Assembly (NCBI GenBank): GCA_022865365.1
Contig: JALHSW010000174.1
Coordinates: forward strand, 1-5,008
Source of the DNA: Acidimicrobiia bacterium
GTDB lineage: Bacteria; Actinomycetota; Acidimicrobiia; IMCC26256; PALSA-555
Length of the DNA: 5,008 nucleotides
Direction: 5' to 3'
Shown here: in pieces, positions 4,347 to 5,008 of the stretch
Numbering within the stretch: the first letter of the stretch is position 1
Layout: each line of letters begins with the position of its first letter
Notes under the pieces: generated by a model
Database searches by the model: none
What the model was told of the DNA's origin: nothing
What the model saw: only the letters and a program-made list of their open reading frames with translations
Position numbers and translations under genes: made by a program

Positions 4347-5008
4347 ATGAGCCCAACGCCTGCCCCCGGTCCGTTCGTCCACGGCGTCGCCAGCGGCGAC
4401 CCCACCACCGAGGCGGTGATGCTCTGGACCCGGGTGAGCGGCACCGGCGGTGACGCCGCGGACGTCGACTGGGCGGTGGCGCGGGAAGAGGCGTTCACCG
4501 ACCTGGTCACGTCGGGGACGGCCCGCGCCGAGGCCGAGCACGACTTCTGCGTGCACGTCGACGTCGACGGCCTCGAGCCCGACACCACCTACTACTACGG
4601 GTTCCGCAGCGCCGGTCACGACTCCCCCGTCGCCCGCACGCGCACCCTGCCCGCCACGACCGACCACCTCAAGTTCGCCATGGTGTCGTGCGCCAAGTTC
4701 AACGCCGGGTTCTTCAACGCCTACTCCCGGATCGCGGCGCGTGACGACGTGCAGTTCCTGCTGCACCTCGGCGACTACATCTACGAGGCGTCGAACACCC
4801 CACCGGCGAGCCAGACGCCCGGCGCCGACATCGGCCGTCCGTTCGACCCGCTGCACGAGTGCGTGACGCTGGACGACTACCGCACCCGCTTCGCCCAGTA
4901 CCACGCCGATCCCGACGTGCAGGCCATGCACCTGCGCCACCCGATCATCCCCACGCTCGACGACCACTGCTTCGCCGACGGGGCGTGGCGCGACAGCGCG
5001 GCCGAGCA
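4347..5008 (+). CDS. PhoD-like alkaline phosphatase/phosphodiesterase, N-terminal part (runs off the right edge)
   Basis: The first 220 codons of a PhoD-family metallophosphoesterase. The N-terminal beta-sandwich domain starts with PFVHGVASGDP (9-19) and VMLWTRV (24-30). The catalytic domain follows with VSCAKFN (113-119), whose Cys115 matches the iron-ligand cysteine of PhoD, LGDYIYE (141-147), and YRTRFAQYHADPDVQAMH (178-195). The second metal motif reads TLDDHCFADGAWRD, where family members usually have WDDHE. PhoD enzymes are normally Tat-exported, but this protein begins eight residues before the first conserved block, with no twin-arginine or hydrophobic segment. No ATG or GTG lies further upstream in frame before a stop near 4160, so a cytoplasmic location is inferred. 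A weak AGG (4335-4337) could serve as ribosome binding site. It lies 28 bases after the toxin gene, so co-transcription is possible though a functional link is doubtful. Confidence 0.85.
   Translation, partial: MSPTPAPGPFVHGVASGDPTTEAVMLWTRVSGTGGDAADVDWAVAREEAFTDLVTSGTARAEAEHDFCVHVDVDGLEPDTTYYYGFRSAGHDSPVARTRTLPATTDHLKFAMVSCAKFNAGFFNAYSRIAARDDVQFLLHLGDYIYEASNTPPASQTPGADIGRPFDPLHECVTLDDYRTRFAQYHADPDVQAMHLRHPIIPTLDDHCFADGAWRDSAAE

Noticed and set aside
4074..4967. Minus-strand open frame of 297 codons opposite the toxin and PhoD-like genes
   Set aside because: It is Val/Gly/Arg-rich without motifs, and both plus-strand genes here have clear family signatures.

Overview
The window is high-GC DNA with actinobacterial gene style: dense genes, GTG starts and overlapping stop/start codons. 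The products resemble those of steroid-degrading Actinomycetota. The genus cannot be named from the sequence; a mycolate actinobacterium or a member of Acidimicrobiia would both fit. Both ends of the window cut through a gene.

Left and middle (positions 1-3569, minus strand): a tightly packed operon that matches, gene for gene, four members of the cholesterol side-chain (igr) cluster of Mycobacterium tuberculosis. In transcription order these are a ChsE2/FadE29-like acyl-CoA dehydrogenase (3569-2391), a ChsH2-like MaoC plus DUF35 hydratase subunit (2391-1390), a ChsE1/FadE28-like acyl-CoA dehydrogenase (1285-173) and the start of a ChsH1-like MaoC hydratase (171 to beyond position 1). ChsE1-ChsE2 would dehydrogenate the C3 side chain of the steroid CoA thioester (3-oxo-4-pregnene-20-carboxyl-CoA in the known pathway). 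ChsH1-ChsH2 would then hydrate the product, ahead of cleavage by the Ltp2 aldolase, whose gene would be expected just off the left edge. In both pairs the conserved active-site residues appear split between the partner subunits. Here the chsE1-like gene lies between chsH2 and chsH1, whereas in the M. tuberculosis operon it precedes chsE2. A 104-bp spacer of degenerate repeats separates it from chsH2.

The 87-bp divergent intergenic region (3570-3656) carries a 14-bp palindrome that fits the KstR steroid-regulator consensus TnnAACnnGTTnnA. It abuts a TAGATT -10-like box and touches the chsE2 start codon, so the operon is probably de-repressed by steroid metabolites. The other side of the region has a separate perfect 7-bp inverted repeat next to the start of a plus-strand gene pair.

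Right (3657-4318, plus strand): a type II toxin-antitoxin pair, made of a Phd/YefM-type antitoxin with an unusual long C-terminal half and an overlapping MazF/PemK-like endoribonuclease toxin. From 4347 to the right edge is the first part of a PhoD-like metallophosphoesterase without a visible signal peptide and with a deviant metal-site motif.

No RNA genes, insertion sequences, CRISPR arrays or convincing intrinsic terminators were seen. No gene-free stretch exceeds about 105 bases.
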